64,000 nt of DNA from Enterobacter vonholyi (lineage in GTDB: Bacteria > Pseudomonadota > Gammaproteobacteria > Enterobacterales > Enterobacteriaceae), in contig NZ_VTUC01000006.1 of NCBI RefSeq assembly GCF_008364555.1, forward strand, positions 372,001 through 436,000, given 5' to 3'. This document shows positions 34,995-45,166 of the stretch, one piece after another. Every line of letters starts with the position of its first letter. Within the stretch, counting starts at the first letter, position 1. Made by a program: the position numbers and the translations under genes. The notes under the pieces are model-generated. The model saw only the letters and a program-made list of their open reading frames with translations. It made no database searches and was not told the origin of the DNA.

Positions 34995-35823
34995 GCAAAC
35001 ATGCGCGAAACGCCGCCAGTCCGTTTTCCTCGCCTGGCGTTTCGCGCAGCACCAGCCGGTAGCTGGCGCCGGTTTTTATGCTGGTTTCATAAGGCCGCAT
35101 CAGTCTTCCCGCGCGGACATCTTCGGCCACCAGCGTTTCATCGGCAATGGCAACGCCCAGCCCCTGAATGGCGGCCGTGATGGCGAGATCCATCGTGTCG
35201 AAGTGTTGATTTTTGTGCATAGCAAAGCCCGGACCTTCCTGTTTCGTCAGCCACAGCGACCAGTCTGTCTTATCTCTTGTGGGGTGCAGGAACGTCAGCG
35301 ATCCCAGCGTTGCACCCGCCCGCACCGGGCTTATCACCGGGGTGAGCGCCTCTTCGAACAGCAGGTCGCCTGCGCTCATGTGCGTCCCGAACACGATGGC
35401 CGCGTCGTAAGATTCGGTTTTGAAATTGACGTTGTGATCGGTAGTGGTGGTCAGGGCGATCTGCAGATCCGGCTGCTCACGCTCCACCTCCAGCAGGCGC
35501 GGCACCAGCCAGCGCATGGCGCAGGTGGGTGCCTTGAGCCGGATCACGGTCTGCTGGCTGCGGGCCTGGTCGGCCACGGTCAGCAATTGTTCAAAAGCAG
35601 ACTGCAGCTCCGGAAGCAGGGCGCTGCCCTGCGAAGAGAGGCGCAGGCCGCGCGCGTGGCGTTCAAAAAGCGGAAAGCCAAACCACGCTTCGAGGGAGGC
35701 TATCTTGCGGCTCACGGCCCCCTGCGTCAGGCAAAGTTCTGCGGCAGCATGGGTCAGATTCAGGTGACGCGCGGTGACTAAAAATGCGTCGATGGCATTG
35801 AGCGGGAGCGAACGGCGCGACAT
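34981..35823 (-). CDS. LysR-type regulator, GcvA-like
   Basis: 280 residues. Winged helix LPLNAIDAFLVTARHLNLTHAA with CLTQGAVSRKIASLE typical of the GcvA/AmpR branch, then effector domain (VIRLKAPTCAMRWLVPRL; DLAITAAIQGLGVAIADETL). Divergent from the aminotransferase/binding-protein pair across 114 bp with repeats that suit LysR binding, so it probably controls that pair (inference). Confidence 0.87.
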   Translation of the reverse strand: MSRRSLPLNAIDAFLVTARHLNLTHAAAELCLTQGAVSRKIASLEAWFGFPLFERHARGLRLSSQGSALLPELQSAFEQLLTVADQARSQQTVIRLKAPTCAMRWLVPRLLEVEREQPDLQIALTTTTDHNVNFKTESYDAAIVFGTHMSAGDLLFEEALTPVISPVRAGATLGSLTFLHPTRDKTDWSLWLTKQEGPGFAMHKNQHFDTMDLAITAAIQGLGVAIADETLVAEDVRAGRLMRPYETSIKTGASYRLVLRETPGEENGLAAFRACLLNRG

Positions 35824-35862
35824 GGAAACACCTCAGCTATGCATTTTTCTCATGGCTATTAT

Positions 35863-35899
35863 GACAACAATTCGATTGTCCCGACAACAGAGATGTTGT
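35863..35899. promoter_or_regulatory. Probable LysR operator array
   Basis: GACAACA occurs twice, 20 bp apart (35863 and 35883). The first is half of GACAA-N8-TTGTC (35863-35880) and the second lies in the perfect dyad ACAACA-GAGA-TGTTGT (35884-35899). Located midway between divergent LysR and aminotransferase genes. Confidence 0.5.
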
Positions 35900-35937
35900 T
35901 TGAATAGTTATGCAATGTCCATGAGAAGGGAAAGAGG

Positions 35938-37107
35938 ATGACTTTACGAACGCCAGTGCAGACGCGCTCCAAACTGCCCGATGTGGGCACCACCATTTTT
36001 ACCGTTATCGGCCAGCTCTCGGCGCAGCATAACGCGATTAACCTTTCTCAGGGCGCACCGAATTTTTCCTGCGACCCGAAGCTGATTGCGGGCGTCACCC
36101 GCGCAATGGAGTCGGGGCATAACCAGTATGCGGCGATGACTGGCCTGCAGCCGCTCAAAGAGCGCATTGCCGATAAAATTGCCACGCTTTACGGCACGCG
36201 CTATGACCCGGCCGGCGAGGTCCTGGTGACCGCCAGCGCCAGCGAAGGTCTCTATTCGGCGATTAGCGGGCTGGTGCACCCGGGTGATGAGGTGATTTAC
36301 TTTGAGCCCTCTTTTGACAGCTACGCGCCGATTGTCCGTCTGCAGGGGGCAACCCCAATTGCCATCAAGCTGACCGTGCCGGATTTTGCCGTCAACTGGG
36401 ATGAGGTCCGGGCTGCCATCTCCCCACGCACGCGCATGATTATCATCAATACGCCGCACAACCCGAGCGGTCAGGTCTTCTCCGCCGACGATCTGCAGCA
36501 GCTGGCGGCGCTGACCCGCAATACTGACATCATTATTTTGTCTGACGAAGTGTACGAACACGTGGTGTTTGACGGTGAGCCGCACCACGGGATGGCCACG
36601 CACCCGCAGCTGGCGGAGCGTAGCGTGATTATTTCTTCTTTCGGAAAAACCTATCACGTCACCGGCTGGCGCGTGGGTTACTGTGTTGCACCGGCGGTGC
36701 TGATGGACGAGATTTGTAAAGTCCATCAATTTTTAATGTTCTCTGCCGATACGCCAATGCAGCACGCGTTTGCTGAACATATGGTCGACCCGCAAACCTG
36801 GCTGTCGCTGTCGGCGTTTTACCAGCGCAAGCGCGATCTGCTGCAGAGTCTGCTGGCCGATTCGCCGTTCACGCTGCTGCCCAGCGCCGGATCGTTCTTC
36901 ATGCTGGCGGACTACAGCCAGTTCAGCGACGAGCGCGACAGCGATCTGGTGAAGCGGCTGATCGTCGAGTACGGTGTTGCCACTATTCCGCTGTCGGCGT
37001 TTTATGCGGACGGTACGGATAATAAATTGATTCGTCTCTCTTTTGCGAAAGATGAGGCAACGTTACGGGCAGGTGCCCATGCCCTGTGTCGGGTTAAACC
37101 ACGCTGA
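35938..37107 (+). CDS. ybdL: Methionine aminotransferase YbdL-like
   Basis: 389 residues, PLP fold-type I. INLSQGAPNFSC, NQYAAMTGLQPLKE, INTPHNPSGQVF, DEVYEHVVFDG and the PLP-lysine SSFGKTYHVTGWRVGY are in the expected order. E. coli YbdL transaminates methionine, histidine and phenylalanine. It is followed after 22 bp by an amino-acid-binding protein, suggesting uptake plus transamination of one amino acid. GGGAAAGAGG serves as ribosome site. Confidence 0.88.
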   Translation: MTLRTPVQTRSKLPDVGTTIFTVIGQLSAQHNAINLSQGAPNFSCDPKLIAGVTRAMESGHNQYAAMTGLQPLKERIADKIATLYGTRYDPAGEVLVTASASEGLYSAISGLVHPGDEVIYFEPSFDSYAPIVRLQGATPIAIKLTVPDFAVNWDEVRAAISPRTRMIIINTPHNPSGQVFSADDLQQLAALTRNTDIIILSDEVYEHVVFDGEPHHGMATHPQLAERSVIISSFGKTYHVTGWRVGYCVAPAVLMDEICKVHQFLMFSADTPMQHAFAEHMVDPQTWLSLSAFYQRKRDLLQSLLADSPFTLLPSAGSFFMLADYSQFSDERDSDLVKRLIVEYGVATIPLSAFYADGTDNKLIRLSFAKDEATLRAGAHALCRVKPR

Positions 37108-37129
37108 GATAGGCTCTGAGGAGTATGAG

Positions 37130-37903
37130 ATGAAATTACGCGCGTTAGTTGTCGGCATGGGATTGCTGTGTACCTTTTCCTCCTTCGCGGCGTCCGAGCT
37201 GCGTTACGGTCTGGAAGCAGAGTATCCGCCGTTTGAAAGCCGCAATGCGGCAGGCGAACTGGAAGGGTTTGACGTTGAGCTGGGGAACGCCATCTGCAAA
37301 GCGGCAGCGCTGAAGTGCAGCTGGGTGGAAACCTCGTTTGATGCGCTGATCCCGGGCCTGGTGGCGAAGAAATTCGACGCCATCAACTCGGCGATGAATA
37401 TCACCGAGCAGCGCCGCAAGAGCATTGATTTTACCCAGCCTATCTACCGTATTCCGTCGCAGCTGGTGGGCAAGGCCGGTACGGCGGTCGAGGCGACGCC
37501 TGAAGGGCTAAAGGGGAAAACCATCGGCGTGCTGCAGGGCTCCATTCAGGAAACCTATGCCAAAGAGCACTGGGAAAAGCAGGGTGTCACCGTGGTGTCT
37601 TATAAAGATCAGAATATGGCCTGGGGCGATCTGCTGAATGGCCGTATCGACGCCTCGCTGGTCATGTCCGCGGCCGGGCAGGCAGGTTTCCTCAGCAAGC
37701 CGCAGGGGAAAGGGTTTGGCTTCATCGGCAAGCCGGTGTCTGACGACACTATCCTCGGCAGTGGGATCGGTTTTGGGTTGCGTAAAGGGGACGAGGCCAC
37801 CAAAAAGCAGCTTGATACCGCGATTGATAAAGTACGTGCCGACGGCACGATCGCTAAACTCGCTGATAAGTACTTCCCGGGTATCGATGTCAGCGTAAAA
37901 TAA
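37130..37903 (+). CDS. Periplasmic amino-acid-binding protein (HisJ/ArgT-type)
   Basis: 257 residues. Signal peptide MKLRALVVGMGLLCTFSSFA, then solute-binding family 3 motifs LRYGLEAEYPPFESRNAAGE, GFDVELGNAIC and AINSAMNITEQRRKSIDFTQP. These are those of basic amino-acid (histidine, arginine, lysine) receptors. The start is fixed by GAGGAG 7 bp ahead. No ABC permease or ATPase gene is adjacent, so it must borrow a transporter such as HisQMP or ArtQM (inference). Confidence 0.9.
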   Translation: MKLRALVVGMGLLCTFSSFAASELRYGLEAEYPPFESRNAAGELEGFDVELGNAICKAAALKCSWVETSFDALIPGLVAKKFDAINSAMNITEQRRKSIDFTQPIYRIPSQLVGKAGTAVEATPEGLKGKTIGVLQGSIQETYAKEHWEKQGVTVVSYKDQNMAWGDLLNGRIDASLVMSAAGQAGFLSKPQGKGFGFIGKPVSDDTILGSGIGFGLRKGDEATKKQLDTAIDKVRADGTIAKLADKYFPGIDVSVK

Positions 37904-37914
37904 CCGCCTCATTG

Positions 37915-37949
37915 GCCCCGGCGAACGATGTCGCGCCGGGGCATTTTTC
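37915..37949 (+). terminator. Intrinsic terminator
   Basis: 9-bp stem GCCCCGGCG / CGCCGGGGC followed by ATTTTTCT, 12 bp after the binding-protein stop. Confidence 0.85.
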
Positions 37950-38145
37950 TACACATTTTCCAGGCTTTCTTTACACCACTTTCGGGCCGTTCTGGTCGAC
38001 AGAAAATATTTCTCACTTTGTTCATATAATCACCGGCCAACAATTGGATTCTTAACCATTTTTGTTTAGGCTGTGCGTTCTTTCTTGCCGTCATTTCGCC
38101 GAGCGCGGAACACATTCACACGACCATAAGGACGTTTTTCCAGGC

Positions 38146-39801
38146 ATGAATCGCAGACGTTTTCTAAAAGGCTCGCTGGCAGTGGCAGCCCTGAGCGGCA
38201 CATCCGGCCTTGCCTCCCTGTTTTCCAAAGCGGCATACGCCGCCGACTCTGACATTGCTGACGGCCAGAGCCGTCGTTTTGACTTCTCCGTACTGCAATC
38301 CATGGCGCATGACCTGGCAAAAACCCCGTGGGGTGGCGCGCCGCGCCCGCTGCCGGAGACGCTGGCCACCATGACGCCGCAGGCGTACAACGCCATCCGC
38401 TACGATGAAAAACAGTCTCTGTGGAACAACATTGAAGGGCGTCAGCTGGACGTGCAGTTCTTCCATATGGGAATGGGGTTCCGCCGTCGCGTGCGGATGT
38501 TCTCGCTGGACCAGTCGACCTCTATGGCGCGCGAGATCCACTTCCGTCCGGAGCTGTTCAGCTACGGTGAAACGGGCGTGGATACCAAACAGCTGCAAGG
38601 GCAAAGCGATCTCGGCTTTGCGGGCTTCCGCGCCTTTAAGGCGCCGGAGCTGGCGCGTCGCGATATCGTCTCCTTCCTGGGCGCGAGCTACTTCCGCGCG
38701 GTGGATGACACCTACCAGTACGGCCTTTCCGCCCGCGGTCTGGCGGTAGACACCTTTACCGACACGCCGGAAGAGTTCCCGGACTTTACCTCCTTCTGGT
38801 TTGAAACCGTCAAGCCAGGCGACACGACCTTTACCGTTTATACGCTGCTCGACAGCCCGAGCATCACGGGGGCCTATAAATTCGTGATCCACTGCGAGAA
38901 GAGCCAGGTGATCATGGAGGTGGAAAACCACCTCTACGCGCGTAAGGACATCAAGCAGCTCGGCATTGCGCCGATGACCAGCATGTTCAGCTGCGGTAAT
39001 AACGAACGCCGCATGTGTGACACCATTCACCCGCAAATTCATGACTCCGACCGCCTGGCGATGTGGCGCGGCAACGGGGAGTGGATTTGTCGTCCGCTGA
39101 ACAACCCGCAGAAGCTGCAGTTTAATGCCTATATGGACAAAAACCCGAAAGGGTTCGGTCTGCTGCAGCTCGATCGCGATTTCTCCCACTATCAGGACGT
39201 GATGGGGTGGTACAACAAGCGTCCAAGCCTGTGGGTGGAACCGCGTAACGACTGGGGGAAAGGCGCGGTTGGCCTGATGGAGATCCCGACCACCGGTGAA
39301 ACGCTGGATAACGTGGTCTGCTTCTGGCAGCCGGAAAAAGCAGTCAAAGCGGGCGACGAGCTGGACTTCAAATATCGCCTCTACTGGAGCGCTATGCCGC
39401 CGGTGCGCTCCCCGCTGGCCAACGTCTTCGCCACCCGCACCGGCATGGGCGGCTTCCCGGAAGGCTGGGCGCCGGGCGAAAATTACCCGAAAGTGTGGGC
39501 CCGTCGCTTTGCGATAGATTTTGTCGGCGGCGATCTGAAGGCCGCTGCGCCAAAAGGCATCGAGCCGGTGATTACGCTCTCCAGCGGTGAAGCGAAGCAG
39601 GTGGAGATCCTCTACGTTGAGCCGTTTGACGGCTATCGCATTCTCTTTGACTGGTACCCGACGTCGGATTCGACGGAGCCGGTGGATATGCGTCTGTTCC
39701 TGCGCTGCCAGGGCGACGCCATCAGTGAAACCTGGCTGTACCAGTATTTCCCACCGGCGCCGGATAAACGTAACTACGTTGACGACAGGGTAATGCGTTA
39801 A
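38146..39801 (+). CDS. opgD: Glucan biosynthesis protein D, OpgD
   Basis: 551 residues from the chosen ATG, exactly the E. coli OpgD length; an upstream in-frame extension has no homology. N-terminal Tat signal NRRRFLKG with hydrophobic core and cleavage after AAYAA. It acts in the periplasm on the structure of osmoregulated periplasmic glucans. Long stretches agree with E. coli, e.g. [16 protein letters not shown] and [20 protein letters not shown]. In E. coli ydcH follows; here it is missing and a repeat element lies there instead. Confidence 0.96.
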   Translation: MNRRRFLKGSLAVAALSGTSGLASLFSKAAYAADSDIADGQSRRFDFSVLQSMAHDLAKTPWGGAPRPLPETLATMTPQAYNAIRYDEKQSLWNNIEGRQLDVQFFHMGMGFRRRVRMFSLDQSTSMAREIHFRPELFSYGETGVDTKQLQGQSDLGFAGFRAFKAPELARRDIVSFLGASYFRAVDDTYQYGLSARGLAVDTFTDTPEEFPDFTSFWFETVKPGDTTFTVYTLLDSPSITGAYKFVIHCEKSQVIMEVENHLYARKDIKQLGIAPMTSMFSCGNNERRMCDTIHPQIHDSDRLAMWRGNGEWICRPLNNPQKLQFNAYMDKNPKGFGLLQLDRDFSHYQDVMGWYNKRPSLWVEPRNDWGKGAVGLMEIPTTGETLDNVVCFWQPEKAVKAGDELDFKYRLYWSAMPPVRSPLANVFATRTGMGGFPEGWAPGENYPKVWARRFAIDFVGGDLKAAAPKGIEPVITLSSGEAKQVEILYVEPFDGYRILFDWYPTSDSTEPVDMRLFLRCQGDAISETWLYQYFPPAPDKRNYVDDRVMR

Positions 39802-39809
39802 CGATCGAT

Positions 39810-39845
39810 TCCCTCTCCCTCCGGGAGAGGGTTAGGGTGAGGGGC
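39810..39845 (+). repeat. GAGAGGG-type palindrome abutting the rimL start
   Basis: TCCCTCTCCCTCCGGGAGAG then GGTTAGGGTGAGGGG, the same pattern and orientation as the element at 19911-19948. It fills the 45-bp opgD-rimL gap and ends one base before the rimL ATG, so its AGGGTGAGGGG tail is the only purine-rich stretch that could act as ribosome site. Confidence 0.7.
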
Positions 39846-39846
39846 A

Positions 39847-40395
39847 ATGACCGCAGTAAAATCCGAAATTATCCCGGTATCTGACGCTCTCGAGCTTCGC
39901 GCCGTCGAAGAGCGCTATACTGCCGACCTGCACAATCTCGTCGTCAAAAACAGAATCTTTCTGCAAACCGCCTTTGACTGGGCGCAGCACGTAGGCAGCG
40001 AAGAGGATACCCGCCGCAACGTGCAGAGTAACCAGATGCTGCACCAGCGCGGCTACGCCAAAATGTTTTTGATCTTTAAGGATGATGCGCTGGTTGGCGT
40101 CCTGTCGTTCAACACGATTGAACCAACCAACAAGGCCGGGTACATCGGCTACTGGCTGGATGAAGCCCACCAGGGGCTGGGTATTCTCTCCCGGTCACTG
40201 CAGGCGTTTATGCGCTACTACGCTGAGCGCGGTGAGATCCGTCGTTTTGTGATCAAATGTCGGGTGGCGAATCAGCACAGCAACAGCGTTGCCGTACGCA
40301 ACGGTTTTACGCTGGAAGGGTGCTTGCGGGAAGCGGAATACCTGAATGGCCGCTTTGAAGACGTGAATATCTACGGCAGGATTTATACCCTATAA
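39847..40395 (+). CDS. rimL: Ribosomal protein L7/L12 N-terminal serine acetyltransferase RimL
   Basis: 182 residues (E. coli 179). GNAT fold of the RimJ/RimL type: [20 protein letters not shown] at the start, [20 protein letters not shown] as acetyl-CoA region, [20 protein letters not shown] near the end. It acetylates the N-terminal serine of L12 to give L7. Its stop overlaps that of convergent ydcK by 6 bp. Confidence 0.93.
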   Translation: MTAVKSEIIPVSDALELRAVEERYTADLHNLVVKNRIFLQTAFDWAQHVGSEEDTRRNVQSNQMLHQRGYAKMFLIFKDDALVGVLSFNTIEPTNKAGYIGYWLDEAHQGLGILSRSLQAFMRYYAERGEIRRFVIKCRVANQHSNSVAVRNGFTLEGCLREAEYLNGRFEDVNIYGRIYTL

Positions 40396-41370
40396 CGCAC
40401 CCAGCAGCGGCGTACGGGTGATGCGCTGGTCGCCGTTAATCACTTTTTCGCCGCGCAGGTGAATGCTCTCGCCGGCAAATGCTTCAATAACCGCATCGCC
40501 GGTAATTTCAACCCGATGTTCGATCAGCACATCCCCGCTGATGCGCGCGCGCCCCTGAATCACGACTTTATCATCCAGCATGATCGGCCCGCCGCGCAGC
40601 CAGGCCTGACCGCCAATCAGGACGTGATGCTTGATGACACAGTTTCCCTCGACCACGGCATTCTCCGCAATCTGCGAGCTGTAGCGCACCGTTGGGATGG
40701 CATCTTCATCAAAGCCGGCAATCACGCGGGCGTTACCATAGACTTTTGCGCAGTCGCACACCCACACGTTGTTGAGTTCGTTTCCCTCGAGGATCGCGTT
40801 GTCGAAGACTTCGGCCCGGTGTTCAACAAAGGCAAAATTAACCATCGCCTCGCCGTAGATTTGCGCCTGGTGCACAATCCTCGACTGGCTCACCGTTGCC
40901 TTATCGTAGATTTGCAGGATCTGTTCATGGTCCGGCGTCAGCCCTTTGGCAGCAATGACCACGCTGTGGTGCAGCACGCGCGCTTCGCCGTAGATATGAC
41001 ACTCGCCCCGCACGCAGGATTGCTGAATGGTGACGTTGTCACTTATTCGCGCCCCGTGGCTGACCTCTGCGCCGTCCAGCCAGCAGCTGTCACCGATACG
41101 GGCATCATGGCTCACGACGCACGGCAGGGTAAGACGCGCGTTGCCGGACACGGTCGCTCCGGCGAACACCACGCTGTTTTCATCGTAGATCCAGCAGTGG
41201 CCGTCCTGCGCGAGGGCGCGCTCATCGTCAATCCAGCCGCCTCTCGTCCCGACAGTCACGTCGTTAAAGTCCGCCGTGGCGATAATCTGCCGCAGCGTAG
41301 TGGCGTGGCTGGTTTCGCCATTTTTCCATTGCCAGAGGCGGGTCTCGTCGCTGAGGCGATATTTGTTCAT
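40390..41370 (-). CDS. ydcK: Hexapeptide-repeat protein YdcK
   Basis: 326 residues from the ATG of MNKYRLSDE, the same length as E. coli YdcK. Most of the chain is a left-handed beta-helix of irregular hexapeptide repeats ([40 protein letters not shown]). Function unknown; the fold is used by acyl- and sugar-nucleotide transferases but no catalytic histidine can be assigned. Weak ribosome site. A longer frame upstream lacks homology. Confidence 0.93.
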   Translation of the reverse strand: MNKYRLSDETRLWQWKNGETSHATTLRQIIATADFNDVTVGTRGGWIDDERALAQDGHCWIYDENSVVFAGATVSGNARLTLPCVVSHDARIGDSCWLDGAEVSHGARISDNVTIQQSCVRGECHIYGEARVLHHSVVIAAKGLTPDHEQILQIYDKATVSQSRIVHQAQIYGEAMVNFAFVEHRAEVFDNAILEGNELNNVWVCDCAKVYGNARVIAGFDEDAIPTVRYSSQIAENAVVEGNCVIKHHVLIGGQAWLRGGPIMLDDKVVIQGRARISGDVLIEHRVEITGDAVIEAFAGESIHLRGEKVINGDQRITRTPLLGAL

Positions 41371-41504
41371 CTTTATTTCTCTGATAAGCGTCTTAACTAA
41401 ACGTAGCAAATTTTTCGATTTTCGAGCGGCTGGCAACCAGACGGTAAACGCCTTAAAATAGCATTCAGAATGCACTTTCACTTTATGAGAACGCAGGAAA
41501 AATA

Positions 41505-42098
41505 ATGACCGTCGATGAGAATTACTTCACAGAGAAATATGGCTTAACCCGTACCCATTCAGAAGTGCTGTACAGCGCGGAGATTGTGAAACCCGGTAAA
41601 ACGCTGGATCTGGGCTGCGGCAACGGCCGTAACAGCCTCTATCTTGCAGCTAACGGCCACGATGTCACCGCGTGGGACAAGAACCCGATGAGCATCGATA
41701 ATATCGAGCGCATTAAGGCGGAAGAAGGGATCGATAACCTCCACACGGCGATTAAAGATCTCAACAACCTGAGTTTTGACGGCGAGTACGATTTCATTCT
41801 TTCCACCGTGGTGCTGATGTTCCTGGAGTCAAAAACCATCCCGGGTCTTATCGCTAATATGCAGCGCTGCACCAGGCCTGGCGGCTACAACCTGATTGTT
41901 GCCGCGATGGACACGGTGGATTACCCGTGCACCGTCGGCTTCCCGTTTGCGTTCAAGAGCGGTGAGCTGAGCAACTACTATGAAGGCTGGGAGTTGCTCA
42001 AATACAACGAAGACGTTGGCGAACTGCACCGCACCGATGAAAACGGTAACCGCATCAAGCTGCGCTTTGCCACGATGCTGGCGCGCAAGCCCGCTTAA
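41505..42098 (+). CDS. tehB: SAM-dependent methyltransferase TehB
   Basis: 197 residues, E. coli TehB length. SAM motif [20 protein letters not shown] near 35, [14 protein letters not shown] and [16 protein letters not shown] follow. TehB methylates tellurite or selenium compounds. In E. coli it follows the transporter gene tehA; here tehA is absent and ydcK is the divergent neighbour. The 3' end overlaps the convergent PepT-like gene by 4 bp. Confidence 0.95.
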   Translation: MTVDENYFTEKYGLTRTHSEVLYSAEIVKPGKTLDLGCGNGRNSLYLAANGHDVTAWDKNPMSIDNIERIKAEEGIDNLHTAIKDLNNLSFDGEYDFILSTVVLMFLESKTIPGLIANMQRCTRPGGYNLIVAAMDTVDYPCTVGFPFAFKSGELSNYYEGWELLKYNEDVGELHRTDENGNRIKLRFATMLARKPA

Positions 42099-43324
42099 CG
42101 GGCGGCCAGCAGGCAGATCTGCAGGGCCGTGTTGTAAGACGCTTCGAACGACGACAGCGGCAGGAATTCAAACTTCGAGTGGAAGTTATGCGCCCCGGTG
42201 AAGAAGTTCGGCGTGAGTAGCCCTTTTGCCGAGAGCGCCGCGCCGTCGGTGCCGCCGCGCATCGGCGTCGGTTTCGGCGTGATGCCGAGCGATTCCATCG
42301 CCTCGAACATCAGATCGATAGCGCGCCGGTCTTCACCAATCGCATTGCTGATATTGCTGTAGGTATCTTCAATGCGATAGTCCACTCTGGCCGTCGGATA
42401 TTGGGCGGCAATCAGTGCGGCCACGTCGGCAATCTGCTGCTTGCGCGCGGCAAAGCTGTCCTTGTCAAAGTCGCGGATATTGGCCTTAAGAACGGCCTCG
42501 TTCTGTCCGGCCTGAATGCCGTTAAACCAGATATAGCCTTCACGTCCCTCGGTGCACTCCGGCGTTTGCTGGCGGTCAAAATGGCTGATGTAATCAGTCG
42601 CCATCAGCAGGGGATTCACCAGCACGCCTTTGGCGGACATCGGGTGCGCCGTTATGCCGGTAAAGCGGATCTCCGCGGCGGCCGCATTAAAATTCTCGTA
42701 AACAATTTCACCCAGCTCGCAGCAGTCGATGGTCCAGGCAAAGTCGACGTCGAAGCGCTTAAGATCCAGCGCCTTGGCACCGTTCAGGCCGATCTCTTCG
42801 TCAGGCACAAACGCCACGACGATATCCCCATGCCGATGCTCCGCCGTGAGGTTTTCCAGCACCGTCATGACCACCGTGACCGCCGATTTATTATCCGCGC
42901 CCAATACGCTGGTTCCGTCGCTGAAAATAATCTCCTCATTCGGATAAGCCAGAATTTCAGGGTGCTCGTTAACCCGCAGCCAGATGTCTTTCTCTTTATT
43001 CAGACAGAGATCTTCACCGGTAAACGTTAATATTTGTGGATGAATATCCGGTGAAAGTCCCACGTCGACGGTATCAATATGGGTAATAAAGCCGATGCGC
43101 GGCGCACCGGGCACGTTGCCTTTTTTTACCGCCGTAACCGTGGCGAATTCATCAATCACAATGTCGTCTAACCCCAGCTGTGCCAGCTCCTGCGCCAGCT
43201 CGCGCGCCATGTCATGCTGGCCCGGCGTTGAGGGAAGGGTTTTGACTTTGGGATCGCTCTGGCTGGTGATAGCGAGATAGCGGAAAAAACGATGCGTTAA
43301 TTGTCTGGAAAGCGGCGAGCCCAT
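42095..43324 (-). CDS. Tripeptide aminopeptidase, PepT-like paralogue
   Basis: 409 residues, M20 metallopeptidase. FITHIDTVD (first zinc His), [16 protein letters not shown] (bridging Asp), [12 protein letters not shown] (catalytic Glu/zinc Glu), [17 protein letters not shown] and [11 protein letters not shown] follow PepT order. E. coli pepT is in another locus (next to potABCD), so this is probably a second copy. It is divergent from a DppA-like peptide-binding protein, suggesting a joint role in peptide use. Confidence 0.88.
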   Translation of the reverse strand: MGSPLSRQLTHRFFRYLAITSQSDPKVKTLPSTPGQHDMARELAQELAQLGLDDIVIDEFATVTAVKKGNVPGAPRIGFITHIDTVDVGLSPDIHPQILTFTGEDLCLNKEKDIWLRVNEHPEILAYPNEEIIFSDGTSVLGADNKSAVTVVMTVLENLTAEHRHGDIVVAFVPDEEIGLNGAKALDLKRFDVDFAWTIDCCELGEIVYENFNAAAAEIRFTGITAHPMSAKGVLVNPLLMATDYISHFDRQQTPECTEGREGYIWFNGIQAGQNEAVLKANIRDFDKDSFAARKQQIADVAALIAAQYPTARVDYRIEDTYSNISNAIGEDRRAIDLMFEAMESLGITPKPTPMRGGTDGAALSAKGLLTPNFFTGAHNFHSKFEFLPLSSFEASYNTALQICLLAAR

Positions 43325-43432
43325 AGTGATTTATTCCTTATTTATTTTTCAGGTGTTTGCCACATCACTTTAATGTTATTTATGAAATGGCAAAAGAATT
43401 AATTAGCCGTCGAATTAAAAAGACAGGAATAA

Positions 43433-45031
43433 ATGATGACAAGCAAACTCACAACTATAGCGCTGGCGTTCGCTGCACTCACGGTCAGTTCCACCGTTGC
43501 TGCGAAAACGCTGGTGTATTGCTCTGAAGGATCGCCGGAAAACTTTAACCCTCAGCTATACACCTCGGGAACCAGCGTGGACGCCAGCGCCGTGCCGGTC
43601 TATAACCGTCTGGTCGATTTCAAGCCTGGCACCACGGAGCTGGTGCCAAGCCTTGCGGAGCGCTGGGAGGTGAGCGACGACGGCAAGGTCTACACCTTCT
43701 TTCTGCGTAAGGGCGTTAAGTTCCAGAGCAATAAATCCTTCACGCCAACCCGCGACTTTAACGCCGACGACGTGATCTTCTCGTTTATGCGGCAGAAAGA
43801 CGTGAATCATCCCTACCACAATGTCTCTAACGGCAGCTACTCCAACTTCGAAAGCCTGGAGTTCGGCAGCCTGATAACCGCCATTGATAAAGTCGATGAG
43901 CACACCGTGCGCTTTACCCTGGCGCACCCGGAAGCGCCGTTTGTCGCCGATCTGGCCTGGTATTTTGCCTCAATCCTTTCAGCGGAATATGCTGACGCGA
44001 TGATGAAAGCGGGCACGCCGGAGAAGGTGGATATGGAGCCCATCGGCACCGGGCCGTTTAAGCTGGCGCAGTATCAGAAAGATTCCCGGATCCTGTTTAC
44101 GGCGTTTGCCGACTACTGGCAGGGGAAATCGAAGCTGGACAGGCTGGTGTTTAGCATCACACCGGATGCCTCCGTGCGTTTTGCGAAAATTGAGAAGAAC
44201 GAATGTCAGGTCATGCCCTTCCCGAACCCGGCCGATCTGCCGCGCATGAAGGCCAACAAAAATATTAATCTGATGAGTAAGGCTGGGCTGAATACCGGCT
44301 TCCTGGCGTTCAACACGCAGAAGCCGCCGCTGGATAACGTGAAGGTCCGTCAGGCGCTGGCGATGGCCATCAATAAACCAGCCATTATTGATGCGGTGTT
44401 CCACGGTACCGGCACCGCTGCGAAGAACCTGCTGCCGCCGGGCGTATGGAGCGCAGACAGCGAGCTTAAGGATTACGACTACGACCCTGAAAAAGCCAAA
44501 GAGCTGCTGAAAGAGGCCGGTTTTGCCAACGGCGTGAACGTCGACCTGTGGGCGATGCCGGTGCAGCGTCCCTATAACCCGAATGCGAAACGCATGGCTG
44601 AGATGATTCAGGCGGACTGGGCGAAAATAGGCGTGCAGACCAAAATCGTTACCTATGAGTGGGGCGAATACCTTAAGCGTGTGAAGGGCGGTGAACATCA
44701 GGCCGCGCTGATGGGCTGGACGACGGCAACGGGCGATCCGGACAACTTTTTCGGCCCGCTATTTACCTGCACCTCGGCAAACGGTGGGTCAAATTCGGCG
44801 AAATGGTGCTATAAGCCCTTTGATAAAATTATTGCGGAAGCAAAATCAACGACCGATCGCGATAAGCGCGTGGCGCTATATAAAGAGGCGCAGCAGATGA
44901 TGCATGACCAGATGCCCGCGGTAATGATTGCGCATTCAACCATTTTCGAACCGGTGCGCAAGGAGGTGACGGGCTATGAAATTGACCCGTTTGGCAAACA
45001 TCTGTTCTGGCAACTGGATATAAATCAGTAA
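43433..45031 (+). CDS. DppA-like periplasmic peptide-binding protein
   Basis: 532 residues, close to E. coli DppA throughout: KTLVYCSEGSPENFNPQLYT, SITPDASVRFAKIEKNECQV, LWAMPVQRPYNPNAKRMAEM. Signal peptide ends TVAA. No permease or ATPase genes follow, so it probably delivers peptides to the Dpp or Opp permease encoded elsewhere. Two adjacent ATGs (43433, 43436) are possible with AGGA upstream. Divergent from the PepT-like peptidase. Confidence 0.92.
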   Translation: MMTSKLTTIALAFAALTVSSTVAAKTLVYCSEGSPENFNPQLYTSGTSVDASAVPVYNRLVDFKPGTTELVPSLAERWEVSDDGKVYTFFLRKGVKFQSNKSFTPTRDFNADDVIFSFMRQKDVNHPYHNVSNGSYSNFESLEFGSLITAIDKVDEHTVRFTLAHPEAPFVADLAWYFASILSAEYADAMMKAGTPEKVDMEPIGTGPFKLAQYQKDSRILFTAFADYWQGKSKLDRLVFSITPDASVRFAKIEKNECQVMPFPNPADLPRMKANKNINLMSKAGLNTGFLAFNTQKPPLDNVKVRQALAMAINKPAIIDAVFHGTGTAAKNLLPPGVWSADSELKDYDYDPEKAKELLKEAGFANGVNVDLWAMPVQRPYNPNAKRMAEMIQADWAKIGVQTKIVTYEWGEYLKRVKGGEHQAALMGWTTATGDPDNFFGPLFTCTSANGGSNSAKWCYKPFDKIIAEAKSTTDRDKRVALYKEAQQMMHDQMPAVMIAHSTIFEPVRKEVTGYEIDPFGKHLFWQLDINQ

Positions 45032-45037
45032 TTTTTC

Positions 45038-45067
45038 ACTGCCCGGCACGCCTCCGGGCAGTCTTTT
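45038..45067 (+). terminator. Intrinsic terminator after the dppA-like gene
   Basis: ACTGCCCGG-CACGCCT-CCGGGCAGT followed by CTTTTC. Confidence 0.8.
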
Positions 45068-45166
45068 CGCAATTTGTGCTCTCCGCATCATTTTTTGTCA
45101 CAACAAACCCGCCGGTCTTTTGCTATAACTTCAAATGCATACTTGCAGATAACATGGAAAACTATC

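Noticed and set aside
38164-39189. 341-codon frame antisense to opgD
   Set aside because: Same reasoning: opgD matches E. coli along its length, the antisense translation looks like no protein.
40459-41400. 313-codon frame antisense to ydcK
   Set aside because: ydcK has the correct length and beta-helix repeats; the other strand is a mirror of those repeats.
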